DNA of 64,000 bases from Anaerohabitans sp964387285 (GTDB taxonomy: Bacteria > Zhuqueibacterota > Zhuqueibacteria > Residuimicrobiales > Residuimicrobiaceae): positions 124,001-188,000 of the forward strand of contig CAYLWO010000002.1 in the NCBI GenBank assembly GCA_964387285.1, in the 5' to 3' direction. This document shows, piece after piece, positions 8,924 through 18,168 of this stretch. Under the pieces are notes generated by a model. The model ran no database searches. It was not told the origin of the DNA and saw only the letters and a list, made by a program, of their open reading frames with translations. Position numbers and translations under genes: made by a program. Each line of letters starts with the position of its first letter. Position 1 is the first letter of the stretch.

Positions 8924-11359
8924 TTATTGTTTTACCACTTCATTTTCTTGTGCCAGGACGAACAATTCGACAATTTCATCGCCCTGTTTGAGCGCCGCTA
9001 CCGCAACACCCTGCGTCGCCCGCCCCATGACCTTAATCTCTTTTGCTTTGAGGCGTTTCTGTCTGCCTTTTTTCGACAACCAGACGATCACATCGCCATC
9101 CTTCACCTCAACGATTCCAGCAACTTTACCCACCTTGCTCGACGTTTTGTAACTGACAATGCCTTTGCCGCCGCGATGATAGAGTGCGTATTCCGCGACG
9201 TCGCTGCGTTTGCCGAAGCCCAGGTTGGTCAGACTGCACAGGGTGGTCTTTTGTTTCCCCGGCAGCAGCGCGAGCGCATCCACCACACAGTCTTTCTTTT
9301 CCAAATCGATGCCGCGAATGCCGCCGGCAGATATGCCCATATCGCGCACCTCTTCTTCTGCAAACCGGATGGCCTTACCGTCCGCAGTGACGATGACCAC
9401 CTGCTGATTGCCGGTGGTCAGTCTGGCTGCCGCCAGTTGATCATCCTCCTTTAAATTGATGGCCGGGGAGCCGCCTGGTTTGACTTTGCTGAACTCGGAC
9501 AGCGCCACCCGTTTTACCAGTCCGTTTCTAGTGGCTAAAAAGACATATTGATCCTCAACAAACTTGCTCACTTCCATGCATGCGATGAATTTTTCTTCGC
9601 GATTGAGTTGCACCAATCTCTCCAGAGGCGTGAAGGATTCTATGGTATTGGACAACGGAATATAACTGGTGCGCAAAACAAACGCATGGCCGCTTTTGCC
9701 AAAAACCAAAAAGTAATGACTGGCCGCAGAACGGAACAGGGTTTTTATGCAGTCATTGCCCAGTTCATTTTTTATTTTTTCCTTCAACGATTCATATTCG
9801 GTAAGCGGAAAACGCATGATGTGACCTTGCACAGTCATGGCCACGACAAACTCTTCTTCCGATACCATCTCCCTTAGAGTTTCACCGCCCACTTTGCTGA
9901 TGATCTCGGTACGACGTTTATCGCCGTATTTTTCCTTGAGGTCTAAAAGTTCTTTTTTGACCAACTGCAGGCGCAACGCTTTGCTGTTTAGCAACGACTT
10001 TAATCGTTGAATCAGTTTGATGAGTTCGAGATACTCTTCCTCGATCTTCTTCCGTTCCAAACCGGTTAACCGCTGTAACCGCATTTCCAAAATCGCCTGG
10101 GCCTGTATCTCGGAGAGATGAAATTTTTTCATCAATCCGGTTCGGGCGGCGTCCACATCTTTGGATTTTTTTATCAGCGCGACGATCTCGTCGATATGAT
10201 CGAGCGCAATTTTAAGTCCCTCCAAAATATGGGCGCGCTTTTCCGCTTTATCCAGTTCAAATTTTGTCCGCCGTAAAATCACTTCGTGACGGAATTTGAT
10301 AAATTCGGCCAGCAATTGTTTTATATTCAGCACCTGCGGCTGGCCGTCCACCAACGCCAACATGATGACACCGAATGTGGTCTGTAATTGTGAATGTTTG
10401 AACAGGTCTTTTAAAATCAACTCGGCGTCGGCCTCCTTGCGCAATTCAAAAACAATACGCATGCCTTCCCGGTCCGATTCGTCGCGAATGTCGTATATGC
10501 CTTCGATTTTCTTCTCGCGCACCAATTCGGCCACACGTTCAATCAAGGAGGTCTTGTTAACCTGATAGGGAATCTCATTCACCACGATACGCTGACGGCC
10601 GCCGCTGACATCCTCGGTATGCACTTTGGCGCGCACCGTCAACTTGCCGCGACCGGTCTTGAAGTAATTGTCGATTTCCTCATCGCCGATAATCAACGCG
10701 CCGGTAGGAAAATCCGGTCCCTTGATGTATTTTTTGAAATCAATGGGCTTGAGATCCGGCTTGTCGATTTGCGCCACCAGCGCATCCACCACTTCACAGA
10801 GATTGTGCGGCGGCATATTTGTGGCCATACCGACCGCAATACCGGCAGCGCCGTTAACCAATAACGCCGGCAAAAGCGACGGCATGACAGCGGGTTCCTG
10901 CAACGTTTCGTCAAAATTCGGTACAAACGGAACCGTGTCTTTATCAATATCGCGTAAAATTTCTTCGGCAATCATCGCCAGACGGGCCTCGGTATAACGC
11001 ATGGCCGCGGCCGCATCACCATCGATGGAGCCAAAGTTGCCCTGCCCGTCCACCAGCGGATAGCGCAAGGAGAAATTTTGCACCATGCGCACCATGGTGT
11101 CGTATACGGCCGTGTCGCCGTGCGGATGATACTTGCCCAATACTTCGCCGACGATACGCGCGCTCTTTTTATAGGCCGCGTTGGGACGCAAACCCAAATC
11201 CAGCATGGCATACAGAACGCGACGATGCACGGGTTTTAATCCGTCCCGGACATCCGGCAGTGCCCGGGCGACGATAACCGACATCGAATAATCGATGTAC
11301 GAATTGCGCATTTCTTCTTCAATCAATACCGGAACAACTTTTTCCTTCAAATCCGCCAT
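8924..11359 (-). CDS. gyrA: DNA gyrase subunit A
   Basis: 811 residues. This is the DNA breakage-reunion subunit of gyrase, which introduces negative supercoils with GyrB. The catalytic tyrosine is Tyr122 (AAAMRYTEARL), and numbering matches E. coli through this region. The helix that lines the quinolone site reads YHPHGDTAVYD, so the position equal to Ser83 is Thr and Asp87 is kept. The C-terminal beta-pinwheel holds the GyrA-box-like YHRGGKG, which favours gyrase over topoisomerase IV. It lies 24 bases after gyrB in one operon. Confidence 0.97.
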   Translation of the reverse strand: MADLKEKVVPVLIEEEMRNSYIDYSMSVIVARALPDVRDGLKPVHRRVLYAMLDLGLRPNAAYKKSARIVGEVLGKYHPHGDTAVYDTMVRMVQNFSLRYPLVDGQGNFGSIDGDAAAAMRYTEARLAMIAEEILRDIDKDTVPFVPNFDETLQEPAVMPSLLPALLVNGAAGIAVGMATNMPPHNLCEVVDALVAQIDKPDLKPIDFKKYIKGPDFPTGALIIGDEEIDNYFKTGRGKLTVRAKVHTEDVSGGRQRIVVNEIPYQVNKTSLIERVAELVREKKIEGIYDIRDESDREGMRIVFELRKEADAELILKDLFKHSQLQTTFGVIMLALVDGQPQVLNIKQLLAEFIKFRHEVILRRTKFELDKAEKRAHILEGLKIALDHIDEIVALIKKSKDVDAARTGLMKKFHLSEIQAQAILEMRLQRLTGLERKKIEEEYLELIKLIQRLKSLLNSKALRLQLVKKELLDLKEKYGDKRRTEIISKVGGETLREMVSEEEFVVAMTVQGHIMRFPLTEYESLKEKIKNELGNDCIKTLFRSAASHYFLVFGKSGHAFVLRTSYIPLSNTIESFTPLERLVQLNREEKFIACMEVSKFVEDQYVFLATRNGLVKRVALSEFSKVKPGGSPAINLKEDDQLAAARLTTGNQQVVIVTADGKAIRFAEEEVRDMGISAGGIRGIDLEKKDCVVDALALLPGKQKTTLCSLTNLGFGKRSDVAEYALYHRGGKGIVSYKTSSKVGKVAGIVEVKDGDVIVWLSKKGRQKRLKAKEIKVMGRATQGVAVAALKQGDEIVELFVLAQENEVVKQ

Positions 11360-11383
11360 AACGTATTACTTTTCGTTCTTGTG

Positions 11384-13306
11384 TTAAATATCCAGATTGC
11401 GCACATATTTGGCGTTCTCTTCGATGAATTTCCGACGATGCTCCACCTCATCGCCCATCAACATGGAAAAAATGTGATCCGCTTCAAACGCCTCTTCGAT
11501 GGTCACCTGCAGCAATGTGCGATTTTGCGGATCCATGGTGGTCTTCCACAGTTGATCAGCGTTCATTTCTCCCAGCCCTTTATAACGCTGCGTTACGACA
11601 TTCTTGTTGCCGTCTTTGCTCATTTTTTTAATGACGTCTTCCAGGTCATCCTGATCATAGACATATTGCTCCTCATTGCCGCGGTGGACTCTGAAAAGCG
11701 GTGGATTCGCAATATAGAGATGTCCATTTTCGATAACGCCTTTCATGTGCCGGAAAAAAAAGGTCAACAACAAGGTGCGGATGTGCGAACCATCCACATC
11801 CGCATCGGTCATGATAATGACGCGATGATAACGCAAACGCTCCAGAGAAAATTCTTCGCGACCGATGCCTGTGCCCAGGGCGGCGACGATGGTGCGAATT
11901 TCTTCATTCGATAAAATTTTATCCAATCGTGCTTTTTCCACATTGAGGATTTTCCCGCGCAGCGGTAAAATGGCCTGAAAGCGTCTGTCCCGGCCCTGTT
12001 TGGCGCTGCCGCCGGCCGAATCGCCTTCCACGATAAACACTTCCGTTTTTTCCGCTTCGGTCCAGGAGCAGTCTGCCAGTTTGCCCGGCAGGCTTTCATT
12101 TTCCAGCGCTGATTTACGCCGCGTTAATTCACGCGCTTTGCGCGCCGCTTCGCGTGAACGCGCCGCGACAATGCACTTTTCGATGATCCGTTTGCCGACA
12201 ATGGTGTTGGCGTCCAGGAATCGCGACAGGTTTTCATTGACTACCGCCTCGACGATGCCCTTCACCTCGCTGTTGCCCAGTTTGGTTTTGGTCTGCCCCT
12301 CGAACTGCGGCTCCATTAATTTGATGCTGACAATGGCGGTCAAACCTTCGCGCACATCGTCGCCGCTTAAAGTGGCATCGTTGTTTTTAAAAAGTTTGTT
12401 TTTCGCGGCAAAATTGTTCAAGGTGCGCGTCAGCGCCGCTTTAAAACCGACTTCATGCGCTCCGCCCTCTATGGTGTGAATGTTGTTGACGTAAGAATAA
12501 ATGTTGTCGTTATAGGAATCATTATAAGCCAAGGCCACTTCCACCGGAATATTCTCTTTCTCAGCGGAGATATAGATGATTTTTTTAGTGATGGAAGTAC
12601 GATTCTGATCGAGATATTCAACAAACGCAGCCAATCCGCCTTTGTATTTGAATTTTTCGGATTTGTTTGTGTTTTTATCGAATAACGTGATTTTAATATC
12701 TTTGTTCAAAAACGCCAATTCGCGCAGGCGTTCGACAATAATTTCAAAACTGAATTTGCGTTTTTTGAATATCGTGCCGTCCGGCATAAACGTCACTTTG
12801 CATCCGGTTGATTTACGTTGCCCCACCACTTTAACCGGGGTGACCGGAAATCCCTTTTCATAGCGCTGCCGATACACCTTGCCGCCGCGCGCCACTTCGG
12901 CCACCATCCATTCGGATAAAGCATTAACCACCGAAACGCCGACGCCGTGCAGGCCGCCGGAAACTTTATAGGCCTTTTTATCGAATTTACCGCCGGCGTG
13001 CAAAACCGTCATGACCACTTCCAGGGCGGATTTTTTTTCATCCGGATGAACGTCCACCGGAATGCCGCGTCCGTTATCCTCAATGGAGACGCTGCCGTCT
13101 TTGTTAATGGTGACGTCAATTTCCGTACAATAACCGGCCAAAGCTTCATCGATGCTGTTATCAACCACTTCGTTGACCAAATGATGCAAACCGCGTACAG
13201 AGACATCACCGATATACATGGCTGGGCGCATACGCACCGCTTCCAAACCTTTGAGAACCTGAATCTGACTGGCATCATAAACCGGTTCTTTTTTCTTTTT
13301 ATCCAT
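11384..13306 (-). CDS. gyrB: DNA gyrase subunit B
   Basis: 640 residues. This is the ATPase subunit of gyrase. The GHKL ATP site is complete: NEVVDNSIDEALAG around residues 45-58 with the catalytic Glu46 and Asn50, and EDNGRGIPVD at 76-85. The transducer region is followed by the TOPRIM motif EGDSAGGSAKQGRDR and the metal site DADVDGSHI. The C-terminus has the conserved QRYKGLGEMNADQLW. A GGAGG site precedes the ATG. It sits between the DUF721 gene and gyrA. Confidence 0.98.
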   Translation of the reverse strand: MDKKKKEPVYDASQIQVLKGLEAVRMRPAMYIGDVSVRGLHHLVNEVVDNSIDEALAGYCTEIDVTINKDGSVSIEDNGRGIPVDVHPDEKKSALEVVMTVLHAGGKFDKKAYKVSGGLHGVGVSVVNALSEWMVAEVARGGKVYRQRYEKGFPVTPVKVVGQRKSTGCKVTFMPDGTIFKKRKFSFEIIVERLRELAFLNKDIKITLFDKNTNKSEKFKYKGGLAAFVEYLDQNRTSITKKIIYISAEKENIPVEVALAYNDSYNDNIYSYVNNIHTIEGGAHEVGFKAALTRTLNNFAAKNKLFKNNDATLSGDDVREGLTAIVSIKLMEPQFEGQTKTKLGNSEVKGIVEAVVNENLSRFLDANTIVGKRIIEKCIVAARSREAARKARELTRRKSALENESLPGKLADCSWTEAEKTEVFIVEGDSAGGSAKQGRDRRFQAILPLRGKILNVEKARLDKILSNEEIRTIVAALGTGIGREEFSLERLRYHRVIIMTDADVDGSHIRTLLLTFFFRHMKGVIENGHLYIANPPLFRVHRGNEEQYVYDQDDLEDVIKKMSKDGNKNVVTQRYKGLGEMNADQLWKTTMDPQNRTLLQVTIEEAFEADHIFSMLMGDEVEHRRKFIEENAKYVRNLDI

Positions 13307-13320
13307 GCGCCTCCACCCGT

Positions 13321-13608
13321 TTAAAAAAAACGCAAATCATTGACAATATTCTTTCCTATTTTAATTTCAATCTGCTGAAGAATCGTCTGTTTTTGAAACA
13401 TCAATTCTGTTCGCCAACTCATATTGGCGACGCGCAAATACAATACCTGATCGACAATTTTTTCCGGCCTGGCGATCTTGCCGATCTGTGCACCGGCGAT
13501 GGCCGTCCATTCCTGAATGACTTTTTGCTCTTTCAGTTTTTGCTGAAAACCCAGTTTATCTATTAAAACGGCTACCGACTGGGCCATTGATTTAAAATCG
13601 TCACTCAT
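13321..13608 (-). CDS. DUF721 (DciA-like) protein
   Basis: 95 residues. DUF721 proteins include DciA, the helicase-loader-type protein that helps load DnaB in bacteria lacking DnaC or DnaI. The core pattern is visible: VIQEWTAIAGAQIGKIARPEKI then LYLRVANMSWRTELMFQKQTILQQI. Its ATG overlaps the recF stop by 8 bases, which is the usual recF-DUF721-gyrB arrangement. Family placement is good; the exact helicase-loading role is by analogy. Confidence 0.85.
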   Translation of the reverse strand: MSDDFKSMAQSVAVLIDKLGFQQKLKEQKVIQEWTAIAGAQIGKIARPEKIVDQVLYLRVANMSWRTELMFQKQTILQQIEIKIGKNIVNDLRFF

Positions 13609-14728
13609 TTTTCGCCCGGGCCATGTAACCCTGTTTCATCCACAGCACTTGATCCGAATCCTGTATATACGGTTGCATAACCTGATAATCAAAAGACGTC
13701 CCGGTAATAAAGCGTTGCAGATCTCGAGAATAATAATGCAAAGCGTTGACGCCTCGTTGTAAATCCAGTTCAGCATAGAGATCATCCAGCAAGATGATCG
13801 GTAATTTATTTAATTTTTCCCGCAAGAGCACCACCTCGGCCGCTTTCAGGCTGATCAGGGCGCTCTTGTGCTCGCCGCGAGAACCAAAACGCCGTAATTC
13901 CCTGTCACCTATAAAAAAAAGAAATTCGTCGCGATGAGGTCCTATCAGGCTGATGCCCTGGCGTCTTTCCTGTTGTTGACAACGCTGCAGCCGATGCCTG
14001 AAAGTCGATCTAAAGGATTCGCCTTCCACCGGCGCCGCATGCGGAGCATAGCGTATCTGCAAGGGTGTGGCCTCAGGAGAAAATTCCTTGTAAAACGCGG
14101 CTAAAAGAGGATTTAATTCAGCTGCGGCTCTGCAACGCATTTCAAAAACACGTTCCGCTTTGACAAGCAACTGCTCATTCCAAACATCCAGATCATTGCC
14201 GTTTTCAGATCGACCGTGGGACAACTGCTGGAGGACGCGGTTTCGTTGTTTGAGTACGCGCTCATATTCACCCAATTCGGCCAACCAGGTCACTGAAAGC
14301 TGAGAGAGTAAAATATTAAAGTAACGTCTCCTCTGTTGCGGCGGGCCGGAGGTTATTTCATGATCCTCCCGTGATAATTTGACAATCGGAAACTGCCCGA
14401 TAAATGAAGAATATTGATATACCGGTTTTCCGTTCATCATGATTTTTTTTCCGGAATTCCGGTCATACTGCACCTGCACATGATGTTCCACCCGTCGATC
14501 ATCCACCAACACCGCTTGCAAACAAAAGTGATCGCTGCCCAGGGTTAGGCATTCCGCTTCTTCATGCGTTCGAAAACTTTTTGTTAAACAGATGAAATAA
14601 ATACTCTCCAGCAAGTTGGTTTTGCCTTGAGCGTTATCGCCAAATATAAACAGCGTCGGTTGTTGAAAATCATACCGTCGATCCGTCAAATTGCGAAAAC
14701 CGGTCAGCGAAAGCGTTCGCAAATACAT
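13601..14728 (-). CDS. recF: DNA replication and repair protein RecF
   Basis: 375 residues of the SMC-like ABC ATPase family. RecF helps load RecA at single-strand gaps. Walker A is GDNAQGKTN at residues 30-38, the signature-like region SLKAAEVVLLREK lies upstream, and Walker B is LPIILLDDLYAELD. It follows dnaN by 6 bases and overlaps the DUF721 gene, so it is translated from the dnaN-led transcript. Confidence 0.96.
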   Translation of the reverse strand: MYLRTLSLTGFRNLTDRRYDFQQPTLFIFGDNAQGKTNLLESIYFICLTKSFRTHEEAECLTLGSDHFCLQAVLVDDRRVEHHVQVQYDRNSGKKIMMNGKPVYQYSSFIGQFPIVKLSREDHEITSGPPQQRRRYFNILLSQLSVTWLAELGEYERVLKQRNRVLQQLSHGRSENGNDLDVWNEQLLVKAERVFEMRCRAAAELNPLLAAFYKEFSPEATPLQIRYAPHAAPVEGESFRSTFRHRLQRCQQQERRQGISLIGPHRDEFLFFIGDRELRRFGSRGEHKSALISLKAAEVVLLREKLNKLPIILLDDLYAELDLQRGVNALHYYSRDLQRFITGTSFDYQVMQPYIQDSDQVLWMKQGYMARAKNE

Positions 14729-14734
14729 AAGTTT

Positions 14735-15868
14735 TTAGGAGGCGGCCGACGTTTCTTCGCTGATGCGAATGGGCATTAACAAGTACAGCACCGTTTCACC
14801 CTCCGGCGTCACGGAAGGGGTAATAATGGCGGAATTGTTGCCGTCTTTAAGTTCAAAAACCACCTCTTCCGTTTCTACATGACGCAAAACGTCCATCAAA
14901 TAATTGGAATTGTAGCCGATCTGCAACCATTCTTCGTTGAATTGCGCCGGAATAATTTCCTTCGCTTCGGCGCCAAATTCGATATCTTCGGAACGAATGG
15001 TCATTTCATTGTTAGCCAGAATGAGCCGCACCTGATGGGTCAGGGAACTGGAAAAAATGGATACACGGCGCAAAGCGCTGATCAATAAATCGCGATTAAC
15101 CCGCATCTCCTTATCGTTGTCTTTCGGTAGAACGCGATCGTAATTTGGGAAAGCGCCGTTGATCAATTTCGAGTACACCACGGCATTTTCCATATAAAAA
15201 ACAATATGATCCTCGCCGATTTGAATTTTTACCGCGCTGTTCTGCGGATTTTTCATCAACAGATTCATCGTTTTGGTCGGAACAATCAGATTTTTACGAA
15301 TGTCTTTTTTAATGGGAAAATTTACTTTAGCCACCTTGGCTAATCTATGTCCGTCGGTTGCAACAAAACGTATCTCGTTGGCATACAATTCAACGCAAAT
15401 TCCGGTTAACGCAGGCCGCAGTTCATCCATGGACACGGCAAAAATGGTCTTTTCCACCATCCTACTCAGCAAGGCAGCATCCACATTAAATGAAAATTCG
15501 CCATCTTCTACGCTGATTTTTGGAAAATCCTCTTTGGGTTGCGTAGCAATCTTGTATTCGCCTTTTTCGGTTTTGATGATGATCTTGTTGCTGTTGTCGG
15601 CAAAAATATTTAACGGCACATCAGGCAGTTCTCTGACAATTTCCAGTAAAATTTTCGCTGGAATTGCTATGGAACCATTCTCACTGCCGGAGACCTGCAG
15701 CGACGTGGTGATGGAAATTTCCAAATCGGTTCCGGTCATCTGCAGCGTATCGCCATCCAGATCCATCAACACACAGGTTAAAATGGAAATAGTCGTCTTT
15801 TGGGGGACTACGCCAATCACCTTTTGCAAGGCCTCAAAAAATTCCCTTTTGGACGTTGTAAAATTCAT
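14735..15868 (-). CDS. dnaN: DNA polymerase III sliding clamp (beta subunit)
   Basis: 377 residues, the normal length for the three-domain clamp. It begins MNFTTSKREFFEALQKVIGVVP and shows the conserved domain-2 segment FVATDGHRLAKV and a C-terminal YLLMPIRI. The ring-shaped dimer tethers polymerase III and other partners to DNA. An AGGAGG site lies upstream of the ATG. It is separated from dnaA by 344 bases that hold its own promoter, so it is probably expressed both from that promoter and by read-through from dnaA. Confidence 0.97.
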   Translation of the reverse strand: MNFTTSKREFFEALQKVIGVVPQKTTISILTCVLMDLDGDTLQMTGTDLEISITTSLQVSGSENGSIAIPAKILLEIVRELPDVPLNIFADNSNKIIIKTEKGEYKIATQPKEDFPKISVEDGEFSFNVDAALLSRMVEKTIFAVSMDELRPALTGICVELYANEIRFVATDGHRLAKVAKVNFPIKKDIRKNLIVPTKTMNLLMKNPQNSAVKIQIGEDHIVFYMENAVVYSKLINGAFPNYDRVLPKDNDKEMRVNRDLLISALRRVSIFSSSLTHQVRLILANNEMTIRSEDIEFGAEAKEIIPAQFNEEWLQIGYNSNYLMDVLRHVETEEVVFELKDGNNSAIITPSVTPEGETVLYLLMPIRISEETSAAS

Positions 15869-16212
15869 TTTTGCCTCCTAACCATGAACTTGAATGAGAA
15901 ATAAATCCTTATAAAATACTTAAATAATATATATATAGCAAGTATTTTATAATAGTAGATCAGGTGGATAAGTGGATAACTGTTGCTAATAAAATAATAA
16001 ATTATTTAAATTTAAAAAACACAAAGGTCATTGCTCTGCTGAACCTTTTTTCTTTTCCACATTTTTTTGTGAATGAAGCGTGGATAAAGATAAGCTCATT
16101 AACGTTCAGGATAATTTTAGAGTTTTTATTAGACATCCGCAAAACTATACACCGGCTTTCAACAGGAAAATAACAAATGAACAACATTTACGCACCATGC
16201 GTAGTGCATAAG
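15869..16212. other. dnaA-dnaN intergenic region with DnaA boxes (second part of the origin)
   Basis: 344 bases without a credible gene. It is strongly AT-rich. Three 9-mers match the complement of the DnaA box TTATCCACA at 8 of 9 positions: 15963-15971, 15971-15979 (the two share one base) and 16079-16087. A small perfect hairpin (TACGCA 16189-16194, TGCGTA 16198-16203) lies just past the dnaA stop but lacks a T-run. Two short open frames here are judged spurious. Confidence 0.6.
15913..15941 (-). promoter_or_regulatory. probable dnaN promoter inside a perfect 13-bp inverted repeat
   Basis: Read on the minus strand, TTGCTA (15936-15941) and TATTTT (15913-15918) are 17 bases apart, 45 bases before dnaN. 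The pair lies within an inverted repeat whose perfect 13-base arms (15909-15921 and 15940-15952) flank an 18-base AT-only spacer apart from its last GC. The repeat could be an operator for a dimeric regulator or a cruciform. Confidence 0.5.
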
Positions 16213-17559
16213 CTATAATTGCGATATTTCTATCTTGTTGCGAATGGTATTGATGGTCTCCTTGAATTTAGCGTCCTGTCCCATCATGTCTTCCGTACTG
16301 TTAATGGCATGTATAACTGTAGAGTGATCACGACCGCCAAAATGCAATCCGATAGTTTTCAAGGAACTGTCGGTTAGATTTTTACACAAATACATGGCGA
16401 TTTGTCGAGCCTGGGCAATTTCTTTTTTTCTGGTTTTAGCGCGCATCAGATCATCGGGAAAGCCAAAATGATCAGCCGTCATCTTTTGAATGAATTCGAT
16501 GCTGATTATCTTGCTCTTGCTTAAACACACATCCCGTAAAACCTTTTTTGTTAAATCTAAAGTAACGTCTACTCCGTTGAGGGAGGCATAAGCCAGGAGA
16601 CGAATCAAAGCGCCTTCCAATTCACGAATATTGGAAGTAATGTGACTGGCAATAAAATGAAATATCTCTAAAGGCAAATCAATGTCGTTATCTTCCGCAT
16701 TTTTCTGTAATATGGCTTGTCGTGTTTCCAAATCCGGAGGTTGAATATCCACGACCAAACCCCATTGAAAACGGGATATCAACCTTTCCTCCATGCCTTG
16801 CAATTCCTTTGGCGGACGGTCTGAGGAAAGAATAATTTGCTTGCCGCGTTGATGGAGCGTATTAAAAGTATGAAAAAATTCGTCCTGAGTTCTTTCTTTG
16901 TTGGCAAAAAATTGAATGTCATCAACAATCAGAATATCGACATTGCGATAGGTGCCGCTGAACTCCGTGGTTTTATTCTTTTGAATGGAATTGATAAATT
17001 CCATGGTGAAACGTTCACTGTCCACATAGAGAACACGCGTATTCGGAAAACCTATTTTGGCATAATTGCCCACGGCCTGAATCAAATGGGTTTTACCGAG
17101 CCCGACGCCGCCATAAACTACCAAAGGATTAAAAGTGGTTTTTCCCGGTGCTTTAGCTACGGCCAAAGAAGCAGCCTTGGCAAACTTGTTGCATTCGCCT
17201 TCAATAAAACTGTCAAAGGTATAGCGCAAATTCAAATTGTCGTTAGCTGAAACGGTGCGCGAACCGGATTTGGTTTGTAGAACCGTGTCCATTTTTGCCG
17301 CGGTCACTTCCATAAGAATGGAATATAACAATTTACTCCCTGCGCCCAAAGTCTGATTAAGAGCTGTTTGTATAACCTGACTGTAATGCTGCTCCAACCA
17401 TTCGTAAAAAAATTGGCTGGGCACCTGTACGGTTAAAACCTTGTTTTCCAGTTTTAGCGGAATAATGGGTTTAAACCAGGTAATATAGCTGTTCGGATTT
17501 ACCTGATCCTTAATGCTATCGGAAATTTTTTCCCAGACTTCAGATACGCTCAAAGACAT
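16213..17559 (-). CDS. dnaA: chromosomal replication initiator DnaA
   Basis: 448 residues. The protein binds DnaA boxes, melts the origin and recruits the helicase. Domain I is at about 1-85, followed by a short linker. The AAA+ domain has Walker A GGVGLGKTH at 150-158, Walker B ILIVDDIQFF and the sensor/arginine-finger region EERLISRFQWG. Domain IV carries the DNA-binding signature GGRDHSTVIHA. Its own promoter region is the oriC sequence on its right, where DnaA boxes allow autoregulation (known for dnaA generally). Confidence 0.98.
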   Translation of the reverse strand: MSLSVSEVWEKISDSIKDQVNPNSYITWFKPIIPLKLENKVLTVQVPSQFFYEWLEQHYSQVIQTALNQTLGAGSKLLYSILMEVTAAKMDTVLQTKSGSRTVSANDNLNLRYTFDSFIEGECNKFAKAASLAVAKAPGKTTFNPLVVYGGVGLGKTHLIQAVGNYAKIGFPNTRVLYVDSERFTMEFINSIQKNKTTEFSGTYRNVDILIVDDIQFFANKERTQDEFFHTFNTLHQRGKQIILSSDRPPKELQGMEERLISRFQWGLVVDIQPPDLETRQAILQKNAEDNDIDLPLEIFHFIASHITSNIRELEGALIRLLAYASLNGVDVTLDLTKKVLRDVCLSKSKIISIEFIQKMTADHFGFPDDLMRAKTRKKEIAQARQIAMYLCKNLTDSSLKTIGLHFGGRDHSTVIHAINSTEDMMGQDAKFKETINTIRNKIEISQL

Positions 17560-18008
17560 ACTTGCACCTGTTATTTGATATCAACATATAGAAAATTTTT
17601 TGTAACAATGACACAATTTTAACAATTATCAGAGTTTTCCACATAACAACAAACTTATCAACATAATTAGCACAGTAGAATTTTTTTTATAACTAATTAT
17701 ATTTAATAAGAATATTGGTTTTTATTAAATTAACTTATCCACAGAAAGTGCAACCATAGCTTACGCTCTCATTAACCGAAGATATTGCCAATTTAAAGTT
17801 ATCCACATCTTTTCATTGCACTAAAACAAAAGCATTAACAATACAATTTACGAATTGTTCGAGTAAAAGCAATAACGAATATTGTAAAAATTCTTACTCT
17901 AGTCTGGAAAAAAATAGCTAGAGAAAGCACAGATAAAATAAGACTTGATTTATTAAAAAAAAATCAGTAAAATGATAGGCTATATTTATATTTAAAAAGG
18001 AGATTAGC
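17560..18008. other. oriC: oriC, main DnaA-box cluster and AT-rich unwinding region
   Basis: 449 bases between divergent dnaA and rpmH. Two exact DnaA boxes TTATCCACA lie at 17735-17743 and 17799-17807. Near matches (8 of 9) are TTTTCCACA at 17635-17643 and TTATCAACA at 17655-17663. All four point the same way. The stretch 17679-17733 between the pairs is almost pure A/T and is a candidate DNA-unwinding element. Gene order (dnaA, dnaN, recF, gyrB, gyrA on one side; rpmH, rnpA, yidC, mnmEG on the other) is the classical origin neighbourhood. Confidence 0.85.
17945..17973 (+). promoter_or_regulatory. probable rpmH promoter
   Basis: TTGATT (17945-17950) and TAAAAT (17968-17973) with a 17-base spacer lie 35 bases ahead of rpmH. 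A strong AAGGAGA ribosome site follows at 17997-18003. Confidence 0.5.
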
Positions 18009-18152
18009 ATGAAAAGAACGTTTCAACCCAGTAAACGAAAACGCGTAAACAAGCACGGATTCCGGGCTCGAATGGCCAGCAAAAATGGGCGCACCGTTTT
18101 ACAAAAGAGAAGAGCCAAAGGTCGTAAAAAATTATCGGTAAGCGACGAATAA
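18009..18152 (+). CDS. rpmH: 50S ribosomal protein L34
   Basis: 47 residues, highly basic. It reads MKRTFQPSKRKRVNKHGF then RARMASKNGRTVLQKRRAKGRKKLS, the invariant L34 pattern, ending in a short acidic tail. L34 is a small protein of the large ribosomal subunit. The start is fixed by the AAGGAGA site 5 bases upstream. It heads the rpmH-rnpA-yidD-yidC operon. Confidence 0.98.
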   Translation: MKRTFQPSKRKRVNKHGFRARMASKNGRTVLQKRRAKGRKKLSVSDE

Positions 18153-18168
18153 ACGATGTGCCGTTGGC

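Noticed and set aside
15964..16187. Overlapping short frames on both strands in the dnaA-dnaN gap (69 and 61 residues)
   Set aside because: They have no ribosome site, overlap DnaA boxes and each other, and encode compositionally AT-driven peptides with no recognisable domain.
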